Notes under the pieces: generated by a model
The model's database searches: none
What the model saw: the letters and a program-made list of their open reading frames with translations, nothing else
What the model was told of the DNA's origin: nothing
Assembly (NCBI GenBank): GCA_000471045.1
Contig: KI301992.1
Location: forward strand, 313,902 to 377,901
Source of the DNA: an actinobacterium LLX17
GTDB taxonomy: Bacteria > Actinomycetota > Actinomycetes > Propionibacteriales > Nocardioidaceae
DNA: 64,000 nt
Direction of reading: 5' to 3'
Shown here: positions 24,389-32,606 of the stretch, piece after piece
Layout of the letters: every line of letters begins with the position of its first letter
How positions within the stretch are numbered: position 1 is the first letter of the stretch
Program-made: the position numbers and the translations under genes

Positions 24389-24720
24389 GTCAGCCGTCCC
24401 ACGCGGTCGCCGCCGCGATCGGTCTGCCGCACCTCGACCGATGTGGCCTTGGGAAGGTGGCGGCAGAGGTGCGGGGGGAGGAGGGACGTCCAGTCGGTCT
24501 CGACCCGCGCGGACGCCACGAGTTCGTCGAGATCGACGCCGTGGTCAGCGCCGTCGGCGTCCTGCCAGGTGGCGCTCACCTCGCCGTAGCCCGAGTACAT
24601 CTGGAAGCCGAAGCGCGACGGGGCGGGCCCCGCCAGCAGCACGAAGGCCGGGACCACGAACATGGCCGCCGCCAGTCCGGCAACCAGGCGTGAGCGCCAG
24701 CTGGTGAGCGAGACCTGCAT
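24376..24720 (-). CDS. Small membrane-anchored protein paired with HTTM protein
   Basis: The frame encodes 114 residues. An N-terminal TM/signal segment (about 12-30) is followed by a soluble extracytoplasmic part with WQDADGADHGVDLDELV and a CRHLPKATSVEVRQ segment containing one of two cysteines. ATG 24720 was chosen because TACGAT (24728-24733, minus strand) ends 7 nt upstream, the leaderless pattern used elsewhere here. Small partner genes of this kind commonly precede HTTM genes in actinobacteria. I cannot assign a function. Confidence 0.7.
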   Translation of the reverse strand: MQVSLTSWRSRLVAGLAAAMFVVPAFVLLAGPAPSRFGFQMYSGYGEVSATWQDADGADHGVDLDELVASARVETDWTSLLPPHLCRHLPKATSVEVRQTDRGGDRVGRLTCPT

Positions 24721-24765
24721 GGGCCGGATCGTAGGCGGCAGACGGGTCAGGCTTCGACTGCGCGA

Positions 24766-24824
24766 ACTTGACACATCACACCCCCTTGTCAAGTCACTTG
24801 ACATGTCATACGGTGGTGTCAAGT
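24766..24824. promoter_or_regulatory. alkB promoter with doubled, concentric operator
   Basis: Four octamers are exact copies or complements of ACTTGACA: 24766-24773, 24787-24794, 24796-24803 and 24817-24824. The inner two form a perfect 17-bp palindrome (24787-24803). The outer two are symmetric about the same base, 24795. Equivalently, the unit ACTTGACA-N13-TGTCAAGT occurs twice with a 30-bp period. A promoter, TTGTCA (24786-24791), 17-bp spacer, TACGGT (24809-24814), lies inside the array, so bound repressor would block it. The likely binder is the TetR protein at 26570. Confidence 0.82.
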
Positions 24825-24843
24825 GGCCTTCAAGGAGGACGAC

Positions 24844-26112
24844 ATGACGATCTCAGCAGTGGTCGATGGACAACGCGTCGAGTGGCGTGACAAGAAGCGG
24901 TACCTGTGGATCATGGGCGCGATCATCCCGCTCATCCCCCTGATCATCTGGGGCGCGTACGCGGCCACCGGCTGGTCGATCTGGTGGTTCTTCGGCCCCT
25001 TCTTCGTCTTCGTGCTGATCCCGATATTCGACCTGATCGCCGGACTCGACCCGAACAACCCGCCGGACGAGCTGATCGAGGCGCTCGAGGAGGACCGCTA
25101 CTACCGCTGGGTGACCTACGCGTTCATCCCGCTGCAGATCGTTGGCTTCCTCTGGGGCTGCTTCCTCCTGGGTGACGGCACGATCTTCGGCTGGGACCCG
25201 TTCTCGGCCGCGGTGCTGCCCGGCATCGCCGAGAACCTCGCTTGGTACGAGAAGCTCGGTCTCGCCACCGGCATGGGCATGGTCGCCGGCATCGGCATCA
25301 ACACCGCCCACGAGCTGGGGCACAAGAAGGAGGAGATGGAGCGCTGGTTCGCGCGCATCGCCCTCGCTCAGACCGCCTACGGCCACTTCTACATCGAGCA
25401 CAACCGCGGCCACCACGTGCGCGTCGCGACGCCGGAGGACCCGGCCAGTGGCCGCCTCGGCGAGACCGTGTGGGAGTTCATGCCGCGCACCGTCTTCGGC
25501 AGCCTGCGGAGCGCCTGGTCGCTCGAGAAGAAGCGCTTCGCCCGCCTCGGCAAGTCGCCGTACAGCCTCAAGAACGACCTCATCAACGCTTGGATGTTCA
25601 CCGTCCTGCTGTGGGGCTTCGCCCTGGCGGCGTTCGGTTGGCAGATCGCGCCCTACCTGCTGGTGCAGGCGGTGCTCGGCATCTGGCTGCTGGAGAGCGT
25701 CAACTACCTGGAGCACTACGGCATGAAGCGCCAGAAGCTCGAGTCCGGCCGCTACGAGCGGGTCAACCCCTCGCACAGCTGGAACAGCAACAACATCGGC
25801 ACCAACGTGCTGCTCTACCACCTGCAGCGCCACAGCGACCACCACGCCAACCCGACCCGCCGCTACCAGGCCCTTCGCGACTTCAAGGAGGCTCCGGTGC
25901 TGCCCACCGGGTACGCCGGGATGATCGTGCTCAGCTGGGTGCCGCAGGTCTGGCGGTCGGTCATGGACAAGCGCGTGCTGTCGCACTACGACGGCGACAT
26001 CACGATGGCCAACCTGCACCCGCGCACTGCGGACAAGTACCTGGCGAAGTACGGTCCTGCCGACACCGACCGTCGCCCGGAGACGGGCTCGACCATGGAA
26101 GCCGCCTCCTGA
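24844..26112 (+). CDS. alkB: Alkane 1-monooxygenase AlkB
   Basis: This 422-residue integral-membrane di-iron hydroxylase oxidises the terminal carbon of medium to long n-alkanes. All three histidine boxes are present: HELGHK near 156, EHNRGHH near 185 and LQRHSDHHA near 326, as well as NYLEHYG near 287. Six TM helices are predicted, with the first pair near 20-65. ATG 24844 has AAGGAGG 6 nt upstream; an in-frame GTG at 24823 lies inside the operator and is rejected. Electrons come from the adjacent rubredoxins; the rubredoxin reductase is not in this window. Confidence 0.97.
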   Translation: MTISAVVDGQRVEWRDKKRYLWIMGAIIPLIPLIIWGAYAATGWSIWWFFGPFFVFVLIPIFDLIAGLDPNNPPDELIEALEEDRYYRWVTYAFIPLQIVGFLWGCFLLGDGTIFGWDPFSAAVLPGIAENLAWYEKLGLATGMGMVAGIGINTAHELGHKKEEMERWFARIALAQTAYGHFYIEHNRGHHVRVATPEDPASGRLGETVWEFMPRTVFGSLRSAWSLEKKRFARLGKSPYSLKNDLINAWMFTVLLWGFALAAFGWQIAPYLLVQAVLGIWLLESVNYLEHYGMKRQKLESGRYERVNPSHSWNSNNIGTNVLLYHLQRHSDHHANPTRRYQALRDFKEAPVLPTGYAGMIVLSWVPQVWRSVMDKRVLSHYDGDITMANLHPRTADKYLAKYGPADTDRRPETGSTMEAAS

Positions 26113-26113
26113 C

Positions 26114-26374
26114 ATGGGTACCCAATTCATCTGCCCCAACTGCGAGTACGTCTACGACGAGGCGAAGGGCGACCCCCGCGAGGGTTGGCCGCCCGGCACC
26201 CCGTTCACCGACATCGATCCCGACTGGACGTGCCCCGACTGCGCCGTGCGCGAGCAGGTCGACTTCGTCCCGATCGAGGAGTTCGAGGGCAACGACCAGG
26301 ACGGCAACGTGATCAGCGCGGAGACCCGCGCGAAGTGGCAGAAGAAGCACGCCGAGCGGGAGGCAGCAGAGTGA
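26114..26374 (+). CDS. rubA: Rubredoxin, AlkG1-like
   Basis: This 86-residue rubredoxin has iron ligands C7, C10, C40 and C43 (CPNC and CPDC). After the second motif it reads AVREQVDF, an insertion with Arg that marks AlkG1-type rubredoxins, which as a group do not donate electrons efficiently to AlkB. A charged C-terminal tail of about 35 residues follows. It starts 1 nt after alkB and overlaps rubB by GTGA. Its real redox partner is uncertain. Confidence 0.93.
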   Translation: MGTQFICPNCEYVYDEAKGDPREGWPPGTPFTDIDPDWTCPDCAVREQVDFVPIEEFEGNDQDGNVISAETRAKWQKKHAEREAAE

Positions 26375-26538
26375 AGGTCTGGGAGTGCCAGCAGTGCGGG
26401 TTCGTCTACGACGAGGCTCAGGGCTGGGAGGAGGAGGGGTTCGCCCCCGGAACGAAGTGGGAGGACATCCCCGACGACTGGACGTGCCCCGACTGCGGCG
26501 CCGCCAAGGTCGACTTCACCATGGTGCAGGTGGCCTGA
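26371..26538 (+). CDS. rubB: Rubredoxin, AlkG2-like electron donor to AlkB
   Basis: This 55-residue classical rubredoxin has ligands C6, C9, C39 and C42 (CQQCG and CPDCG) and the aromatic core ([19 protein letters not shown]). There is no Arg insertion after the second motif, so it fits the AlkG2 type that reduces AlkB. The GTG start overlaps the rubA stop. Confidence 0.94.
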   Translation: MKVWECQQCGFVYDEAQGWEEEGFAPGTKWEDIPDDWTCPDCGAAKVDFTMVQVA

Positions 26539-26569
26539 TGCCCGACCACGGACTCGGTAGATTTCGGGC

Positions 26570-27178
26570 ATGACCGTCACCTACCGGGAGTCCGTGCAGG
26601 GTCTGCTGCGCGACCGTCTGCTCGACTCCGCGCAGGCGCAGATCGAGCGACGCGGCTGGTCGTCGGTCACGATGGCCCGCATCGCCGACGAGGTCGGCGT
26701 GAGCCGCCAGACGGTCTACAACGAGCTGGGTGCCAAGCGGCAGATCGCCGAGCACCTCGCCATGCGTGAGCTGGCCCGCTTCCTCGACGTCGTGCGCGAT
26801 CGCATGTCCGAGCGCGACGACCTCGTCGAGGCCATCACCTGGACGTGCCGCGGCGTCCTCGAGCTGGGGGAGCGCAGCCTGCTGGTGCGCACCATCGTCG
26901 GCTCGGTGCCGGGCGAGCACGACCCCGACCTGCTGGCGATCCTGACTGTCGAGTCCGGCGAGATCGTCGAGGCCGCGTCGGTCGTCGTCAAGGAGTGCAT
27001 CGTCAGCCTGGGAGCCGAGCTGCCGCTGAGCGACGCCGAGCTCGACGTGGCGGTCGAGAGCGTCGTCCGGCTCGTGCTGTCGGCCATCACCCGGCCGTCG
27101 AAGCCGCCGGAGCAGGCTGCCGCCGACATCGGCTGGATCCTCGGCCTTGCTCTCGCAGGAGCGCGCGACCGCTCCTGA
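26570..27178 (+). CDS. TetR-family regulator of the alk operon
   Basis: This 202-residue protein has a TetR helix-turn-helix at about 26-68 (SVTMARIADEVGVSRQTVYN) and an all-helical C-terminal domain. It lies 31 nt after rubB but has its own likely leaderless promoter: TAGATT (26558-26563) ends 6 nt before the ATG. The alkB-rubA-rubB-tetR order is common in alkane-degrading actinobacteria, where this regulator represses alkB. The doubled operator at 24766-24824 is its probable target. Confidence 0.88.
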   Translation: MTVTYRESVQGLLRDRLLDSAQAQIERRGWSSVTMARIADEVGVSRQTVYNELGAKRQIAEHLAMRELARFLDVVRDRMSERDDLVEAITWTCRGVLELGERSLLVRTIVGSVPGEHDPDLLAILTVESGEIVEAASVVVKECIVSLGAELPLSDAELDVAVESVVRLVLSAITRPSKPPEQAAADIGWILGLALAGARDRS

Positions 27179-27181
27179 TGC

Positions 27182-27496
27182 TCAGTGCGTCAGCTTGAGG
27201 CCCACGACGCAGGCCACGATGCCGAGCAGCAGCAGGACTCGCACGGCCGAGAACGCCTCCTGGCCGGTGGCCATGGCGTAGGCGGCCGTGAGGCTGGCGC
27301 CGATGCCCACCCACACGGCGTAGGCCGTGCCCACGGGCAGCGAGCGCATCGCCCAGGCGAGCCCGCCCATGCTGGCGGTGACCGACACCGCGAAGACGAC
27401 GGTCGGCACCAGGCGCGTGAAGCCCTGGGTGCGGTCGAGGGCCGTGGCCCACACCGCCTCGAGCACTCCGGAGGCGACCAGGACGATCCAGGACAT
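27182..27496 (-). CDS. gdx: SMR-family guanidinium exporter Gdx (SugE type)
   Basis: This 104-residue four-helix transporter starts MSWIVLVASGVLEAVWATAL, with the essential membrane Glu at position 13. GLAWAMRSLPVGTAYAVWVG (about 50-69) is the SugE/Gdx pattern. These proteins exchange guanidinium for protons as antiparallel dimers. ATG 27496 fits the family start and has GAAGGAGC just upstream; longer frames are not needed. A guanidine-III riboswitch directly upstream supports guanidinium as substrate. Confidence 0.93.
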   Translation of the reverse strand: MSWIVLVASGVLEAVWATALDRTQGFTRLVPTVVFAVSVTASMGGLAWAMRSLPVGTAYAVWVGIGASLTAAYAMATGQEAFSAVRVLLLLGIVACVVGLKLTH

Positions 27497-27510
27497 GACG
27501 ACGCTCCTTC

Positions 27511-27552
27511 GCATCGTCTTGTCGCTGGCCGGGTACGACGCGCCTCGTCCGG
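27511..27552 (-). promoter_or_regulatory. Guanidine-III (ykkC-III) riboswitch upstream of gdx
   Basis: The minus strand reads CCGGACGAGG, C, GCGTCGT, ACCCGG, CCAGC, GACAAG, ACGATGC. This follows the compact guanidine-III consensus, which I recall as CCGGACGAGG...GTACCCGG..CAG..ACAAGACGG.GC. The P2-type helix GCGTCGT/ACGATGC is intact; compared with the form I recall from Thermobifida (GCGCCGT/ACGGCGC) one C-G pair has become T-A, a compensatory change, and one is a G-U wobble. The element ends about 5 nt before the Shine-Dalgarno of gdx, which suits translational control by guanidine. Confidence 0.9.
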
Positions 27553-27584
27553 GTGCCGGTGGCACCTCCGACGCTAGCAAGCCG

Positions 27585-29063
27585 TCAGATCCAGCGGTCG
27601 AACCACATCCGGTCGGCCCAGTCAGCGCGCGGGACGACCTCGCCGGTCAGCACGGGCAGGAAGAACCAGAACACCGCCACGACGGTCAGGACGTAGGCCA
27701 CCACGCCGCCCAGCAGGACGCGCCGCGCCCGAAGACCCGCGGCCTCCCACACCATCCGGCCGAGCACGCAGATCAGCACGATCATGAACGGCAGCATCAC
27801 GACGGCGTAGAACGAGAAGATCGGACGGTCGTCGAAGACCACCCACGGCAGCCATGCCGCCAGGTAGCAGGCCAGCGCGAGCCCGAGCTGCCACGTGCGC
27901 GCGTACAGCCAGATGACGACCGCGGCGATCACCGCGGCCGTGCCGGCCCACCAGACCGCCGGGTTGCCGAGCAGCGTGATGACCTCGATGCAGCTGGAGT
28001 CGGCCGCCGCATGACACAGCGGTGAGGGGAGGTCGTTCTGTGCGTCGACCGCGACCGGCCGGTCGAGGAACGGCCACGACCACGCCTTCGACTCGTACGG
28101 ATGGGTCTGACCGGCCAGGTAGTCGCCGGTGTGGAAGCTCCAGGTCAGCTGGTGGAACTGCCACAGCTGGGCGAAGCGGTTGCCGGTCAGGTCGTACCGC
28201 TGCGCGTAGACCTCGTGGTTCACCAGCCAGCCCGTCCAGGTCACGAGGTAGACGGCGAGGGCGACCAGAACCAGCGAGGCGAAGGCCGGGATCCCGACAG
28301 CCAGGGTGGTGCGCAGCCACCAGCGCGGACGTGGTCGCGGGCCCACGGCGACCAGTGCGGCGCGGCGGCGGGCGAACATCTCCCAACCGACCACCAGCAG
28401 ACCGAGGACAGCGAGCAGCACCAGCCCGCTCCACTTCGTCGCGACGGCCATGCCCAGGCAGACCCCGGCCGCGACCTGCCACGGCCGCCACGGCAGCAGC
28501 TGGGTCGAGACCTCGACCCGGCGCACCATGTGGTCGCGATCGGCGGCGAGACAGGCGACGGCGCACACGATCCAGAAGGCCAGGAAGCCGTCGAGCAGGG
28601 CGAGCCGCGACATGACGAAGTGCATGCCGTCGAGGCACAGCAGCAGTCCGGCGAGACAGCCGAGCCAGGTCGAGCCGGTCAGGCGGCGCACGAGGCGAGC
28701 CAGCACCAGCACCGTCAGCGCGCCCACGACGACGGCGCTGATGCGCCACCCGAAGGAGTCGAGCCCGAAGACCTGCTCCCCGAGGGCGATCAGCCACTTG
28801 CCGCCCTCGGGGTGGGCGATCTGCGTGGGACCGTCGGCGAACAGCCCTTCCGTGCGGCCCGCGGCGATGCGTGCGTCGGCGCCGGACTCGAAGTCACGCA
28901 CGTACCCGTGCTGCAGCAACGACCACGCGTGCTTGGCATAGTAGGTCTCGTCGAACAGCAGTCGGGACGGCGAGGCGAGGTCGCGCACGCGGAGCGCGAA
29001 CGCCAGCAGCGCCACCGCGAGGGGACCGAGCCAGCCCCACGTCCGCTCACCGATCCGCAGCAC
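27585..29063 (-). CDS. pmt: Protein O-mannosyltransferase (GT39, Pmt family)
   Basis: This 492-residue protein has about ten or eleven TM helices. The catalytic DE pair lies in the first extracytoplasmic loop (LLFDETYYAKHAWSLLQ, about residues 38-54). ICAVACLAAD and FSFYAVVMLPF mark later helices. It transfers mannose from polyprenyl-phosphate-mannose to secreted proteins during Sec export. The GTG start has TAGCAT (29070-29075, minus strand) ending 6 nt upstream, so it is probably leaderless. It is divergent from rsmI, as in mycobacteria. Confidence 0.92.
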   Translation of the reverse strand: MLRIGERTWGWLGPLAVALLAFALRVRDLASPSRLLFDETYYAKHAWSLLQHGYVRDFESGADARIAAGRTEGLFADGPTQIAHPEGGKWLIALGEQVFGLDSFGWRISAVVVGALTVLVLARLVRRLTGSTWLGCLAGLLLCLDGMHFVMSRLALLDGFLAFWIVCAVACLAADRDHMVRRVEVSTQLLPWRPWQVAAGVCLGMAVATKWSGLVLLAVLGLLVVGWEMFARRRAALVAVGPRPRPRWWLRTTLAVGIPAFASLVLVALAVYLVTWTGWLVNHEVYAQRYDLTGNRFAQLWQFHQLTWSFHTGDYLAGQTHPYESKAWSWPFLDRPVAVDAQNDLPSPLCHAAADSSCIEVITLLGNPAVWWAGTAAVIAAVVIWLYARTWQLGLALACYLAAWLPWVVFDDRPIFSFYAVVMLPFMIVLICVLGRMVWEAAGLRARRVLLGGVVAYVLTVVAVFWFFLPVLTGEVVPRADWADRMWFDRWI

Positions 29064-29132
29064 CCGGTCATGCTAGAGGCTCCCCGCGGGTGGGCGCGGC
29101 GGCCACGGGGTTCCGGATGGGACGATGCGGGC

Positions 29133-29960
29133 ATGCTGATCCTCGCGGGCACCCCGATCGGACAGGTCGCCGACGCCTCCAGCCGGCTCGGTCCGGCCCT
29201 CGCCGGCGCCGACGTCGTGGCGGCCGAGGACACGCGGCGTCTCGGGCGGCTGGCGTCCGACCTCGGCATCGAGGTGAAGGGCCGCGTCGTCTCCTTCTTC
29301 GAGGGCAACGAGGAGGCCCGCACGACCGAGCTGGTCGGGCTGCTGCGCTCGGGGTTCACGGTCGTGCTGGTGACCGACGCCGGCATGCCGAGCGTCTCCG
29401 ACCCGGGCTACCGCCTCGTGGCCGCTGCGGTCGACGCGGGCGTCGACGTCTCGGTCATCCCCGGTCCGAGCGCCGTGCTCACCGCGCTCGCGGTCTCCGG
29501 TCTGCCGGTCGACCGGTTCGCCTTCGAGGGCTTCTGTCCGCGCAAGGCGGGGGAGCGCGCGAAGGTGTTCGGTGCCCTGGCCGAGGACCCCCGCACGCTC
29601 GTCTTCTTCGAGTCACCGCACCGCACGGGCGACACGCTCGCGTCGATGGCCGAGGTGTTCGGGCCGGATCGCCGGGCGGCGGTCTGCCGCGAGCTGACCA
29701 AGACGTACGAGGAGGTCGTCCGCGGCCCCCTGTCGGAGCTGGTGACGTGGGCCCGCACCCAGGAGCACGGCGTGCGCGGTGAGGTCACGCTCGTCGTCGC
29801 GGGCGCCGACGCACGCCCCGTCCAGCACGACGCCGCGAGCCTTGCCGCGCTCGTGCGGGAGGCCGAGGCGACCGGACTCAGCCGCAAGGACGCGATCGCG
29901 CAGGTCGTCGCCCGCACCGGCGCGCGCCGCAACGAGGTCTACGAGGCAGCGCACTCCTGA
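29133..29960 (+). CDS. rsmI: 16S rRNA (cytidine-1402-2'-O)-methyltransferase RsmI
   Basis: This 275-residue SAM-dependent enzyme has the tetrapyrrole-methylase fold. Signatures are LAGTPIGQVADAS at the N-terminus, AAEDTRRLGRL near 31, VTDAGMPSVSDPGYRLV near 81 and PGPSAVLTALAVSGL near 110. It methylates C1402 in the ribosomal P site. It lies 69 nt from the divergent pmt start. The second half keeps TKTYEEVVRGPL. Confidence 0.95.
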   Translation: MLILAGTPIGQVADASSRLGPALAGADVVAAEDTRRLGRLASDLGIEVKGRVVSFFEGNEEARTTELVGLLRSGFTVVLVTDAGMPSVSDPGYRLVAAAVDAGVDVSVIPGPSAVLTALAVSGLPVDRFAFEGFCPRKAGERAKVFGALAEDPRTLVFFESPHRTGDTLASMAEVFGPDRRAAVCRELTKTYEEVVRGPLSELVTWARTQEHGVRGEVTLVVAGADARPVQHDAASLAALVREAEATGLSRKDAIAQVVARTGARRNEVYEAAHS

Positions 29961-30024
29961 CCCGGCACGCGTCGGGCAGCGGCACGCGTCAGACGTCGGG
30001 GGAGCGCTCACTAGGATCGACCCC

Positions 30025-31629
30025 ATGGCCGACCGGACGTTCTACGTCACCACGCCCATCTACTACGTGAACGACGCGCCCCACATCGGGCACGGCTACA
30101 CGACGACGATGGGCGACGTGCTCACGCGCTGGCACCGTCAGCGAGGCGAGTCGGTGTTTTACCTGACCGGCGTCGACGAGCACGGTCAGAAGGTGCTGCG
30201 CAAGGCCGAGGCCAACGGCGTCGACCCGCAGGAGTGGGTCGACGGTCTGGTCGAGCGCGAGTGGAAGCCGATGCTCGCCACGATCGACGTCGCCAACGAC
30301 GACTTCATCCGCACCACCGAGTCCCGCCACGAGGTCGGCACGCAGGCCTTCTGGGAACGGCTGCGTGATCGCGACGCGGTCTACAAGGGCGAGTTCTCCG
30401 GCTACTACTCGGTGAGCTCGGAGGAGTTCGTCGGCGACGACGACGTCGTCGACGGCGAGGGCGACGACGAGGGCTTCAAGATCTCGTCGCTCGACGGCTC
30501 GCGCGTCGAGCACATGACCGAGTCCAACTACTTCTTCCGGCTCAGCGACTACCAGCAGCAGCTGCTCGACTTCTACGAGGCCAACCCCGACTTCATCGCA
30601 CCGGCCTCGGCCCGCAACGAGGTGATCTCGTTCGTCAGTCGCGGCCTGACCGACCTCTCCATCTCGCGCTCGACGTTCGACTGGGGCATCCGCGTGCCGT
30701 GGGACGACGACCACATCTTCTACGTGTGGATCGAGGCGCTGCTCAACTACGTGACCGCTGTCGGGTACGGCAGTGCCGACTCTGGGGACTCCGAGCGCTT
30801 CGAGCGGATGTGGCCCGCCGACGTGCACATCGTCGGCAAGGACATCGTGCGCTTCCACGCCATCATCTGGCCCGCGATGCTGATGGCGGCGGGCCTGCCG
30901 GTGCCGCACCGGGTCTTCGCGCACGGCTGGATCCTCGTGGGCGGGCAGAAAATGTCCAAGAGCAAGGCCAACGGCATCCACCCGAACCAGATCGTCGAGA
31001 CGTTCGGCTCCGACGCCTACCGGTACTACTTCTCGCGCGCGCTGACGTTCGGCAACGACGGCTCCATCTCGTGGGAGGACATCGGCGCGCGCTACCACGC
31101 CGAGCTCGCCAACGGCCTGGGCAACCTGGCGTCGCGCGTGGCGGCCATGGTCGGCAAGTACTTCGACGGCGTGCTGCCGGCCGCCGGGCCCTCCACGCCA
31201 GCCGAGGACGCGATCATCGAGCTGGTCGCGACGGCTACCGCAGACGCCGACGCGGCGATCGACGCCATCGCCCCGCAGGACGCCGTGGCTGCCGTGTGGC
31301 GCATCGTCGACGCCCTCAACGGCTACGTCACCGAGCAGCAGCCGTGGCAGGTTGCGAAGGACGAGTCGCAGCGCGAGCGCCTCGGCACGATCCTCGCCAC
31401 CACCGCCGAGGGCCTGCGGGCGCTCGCGGTGCTGCTGCACCCGGTCATGCCGAAGGCCACCGTCGTGCTGTGGGAGTCGCTCGGCGCCGTCGACGCGATC
31501 GGTCCACTCGCCGACCAGCGCATCGCCGACGCGCCGCGCTGGGGCCAGCTGCCCGCCGGCACGCCCATCACCAAGTCGCCCGCCCTCTTCCCCCGCATCG
31601 ACCTCGACGTCGCCGAGCCGGGGGCCTGA
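30025..31629 (+). CDS. metG: Methionyl-tRNA synthetase
   Basis: This 534-residue class I synthetase has PHIGHGYT near 19-26 and KMSKSKANG near 309. In the connective-peptide region the zinc knuckle cysteines are absent (SVSSEEFVGDDDVVDGEG region), so it is a knuckle-less form like that of mycobacteria. There is no C-terminal tRNA-binding EMAP-like domain. TAGGAT (30012-30017) ends 7 nt before the ATG, suggesting leaderless translation. tatD follows after 6 nt. Confidence 0.96.
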   Translation: MADRTFYVTTPIYYVNDAPHIGHGYTTTMGDVLTRWHRQRGESVFYLTGVDEHGQKVLRKAEANGVDPQEWVDGLVEREWKPMLATIDVANDDFIRTTESRHEVGTQAFWERLRDRDAVYKGEFSGYYSVSSEEFVGDDDVVDGEGDDEGFKISSLDGSRVEHMTESNYFFRLSDYQQQLLDFYEANPDFIAPASARNEVISFVSRGLTDLSISRSTFDWGIRVPWDDDHIFYVWIEALLNYVTAVGYGSADSGDSERFERMWPADVHIVGKDIVRFHAIIWPAMLMAAGLPVPHRVFAHGWILVGGQKMSKSKANGIHPNQIVETFGSDAYRYYFSRALTFGNDGSISWEDIGARYHAELANGLGNLASRVAAMVGKYFDGVLPAAGPSTPAEDAIIELVATATADADAAIDAIAPQDAVAAVWRIVDALNGYVTEQQPWQVAKDESQRERLGTILATTAEGLRALAVLLHPVMPKATVVLWESLGAVDAIGPLADQRIADAPRWGQLPAGTPITKSPALFPRIDLDVAEPGA

Positions 31630-31635
31630 GTCCTC

Positions 31636-32502
31636 GTGGACGAAGAGGCTGACGCCTGGCCCTGGCCCGACGCGCCGGAGGCCCTGCCGCACCCGGTCGT
31701 CGACAACCACTGCCACCTCGACCACCGCATCAAGGATGGCCTGATCATCGACGTCGCCGACGCCCTCGACCGGGCCGCTGCCGTCGGCGTCCCGCGCATC
31801 GTGCAGGTCGGCTGCGACCTGGAGGGGGCTCGTTGGGCCGTCGAGACGGCACGCCAGCACGACGCGATCGCCGCCGCCGTCGCCCTGCACCCCAACGAGG
31901 CGCCGGGACTCGACGAGGCCGGTGAGCTCGCCGCCGCCCTGGCCGAGATCGACGCCCTCGCTGCCGACCCCCAGGTGCGGGCGGTGGGGGAGACCGGCCT
32001 CGACTACTTCCGCACCGGAGAGGCCGGTCGCGCGGCCCAGCATGCGTCGTTCCGCGAGCACGTCCGCATGGCCAAGCGGCACGGCAAGGCACTGATGATC
32101 CACGACCGCGACGCGCACGACGACGTGCTGGCGATCCTCGACGACGAAGGCGTGCCGGAGCGGACGATCCTGCACTGCTTCTCGGGCGACGCCGACTTCG
32201 CCCGGGCCTGCCTCGAGCGGGGCGCGTTTCTCTCCTTCGCCGGCACCGTGACCTTCAAGAACGCCCCGGACCTGAGGGATGCGCTCAAGGTCACACCGAT
32301 CGACCGGATCCTCGTCGAGACCGACGCCCCGTTCCTGACGCCCGTGCCGTACCGCGGCCGGCCGAACGCCTCGTTCCTCGTGCCGATCACCCTGCGAAAC
32401 ATGGCAGAAACGCGGGGTGACGACCTTGCCGAGCTCTGCGCGGCCGTCGAGGCCAACACCGACCGCGCATTCGGCGGGTCGTGGCCGCGCCATACCACCT
32501 GA
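31636..32502 (+). CDS. tatD: TatD-family metal-dependent deoxyribonuclease
   Basis: This 288-residue TIM-barrel hydrolase has metal ligands in NHCHLDH (about 24-30), VGETGLDY near 116, HDRDAHDD near 156, HCFSGD near 180 and ETDAPFLTP near 232. TatD enzymes are 3'-5' DNases linked to DNA repair or quality control. The GTG start is 6 nt after metG, so the two form an operon. The N-terminal 18 residues before the fold are acidic. Confidence 0.93.
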   Translation: MDEEADAWPWPDAPEALPHPVVDNHCHLDHRIKDGLIIDVADALDRAAAVGVPRIVQVGCDLEGARWAVETARQHDAIAAAVALHPNEAPGLDEAGELAAALAEIDALAADPQVRAVGETGLDYFRTGEAGRAAQHASFREHVRMAKRHGKALMIHDRDAHDDVLAILDDEGVPERTILHCFSGDADFARACLERGAFLSFAGTVTFKNAPDLRDALKVTPIDRILVETDAPFLTPVPYRGRPNASFLVPITLRNMAETRGDDLAELCAAVEANTDRAFGGSWPRHTT

Positions 32503-32527
32503 AGCCCGGCATTCTGGGGATTCCAGT

Positions 32528-32555
32528 TTGATCTGACCTCGCGCGTCGCTACGCT
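32528..32555 (+). promoter_or_regulatory. Predicted rpfB promoter
   Basis: TTGATC (32528-32533), a 16-bp spacer and TACGCT (32550-32555). This predicts a 5' UTR of about 45 nt, too short to hold the ydaO (c-di-AMP) riboswitch that precedes rpf genes in some actinobacteria. Confidence 0.5.
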
Positions 32556-32606
32556 GGCACGGCTGACCGAGCGCTGCGAAGCGTGTGCCAACAGACGAGG
32601 AAAGCC

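Noticed and set aside
32503..32606. ydaO (c-di-AMP) riboswitch before rpfB
   Set aside because: The gap is about 100 nt and a promoter lies in the middle of it, leaving a leader of about 45 nt with no ydaO-like motifs.
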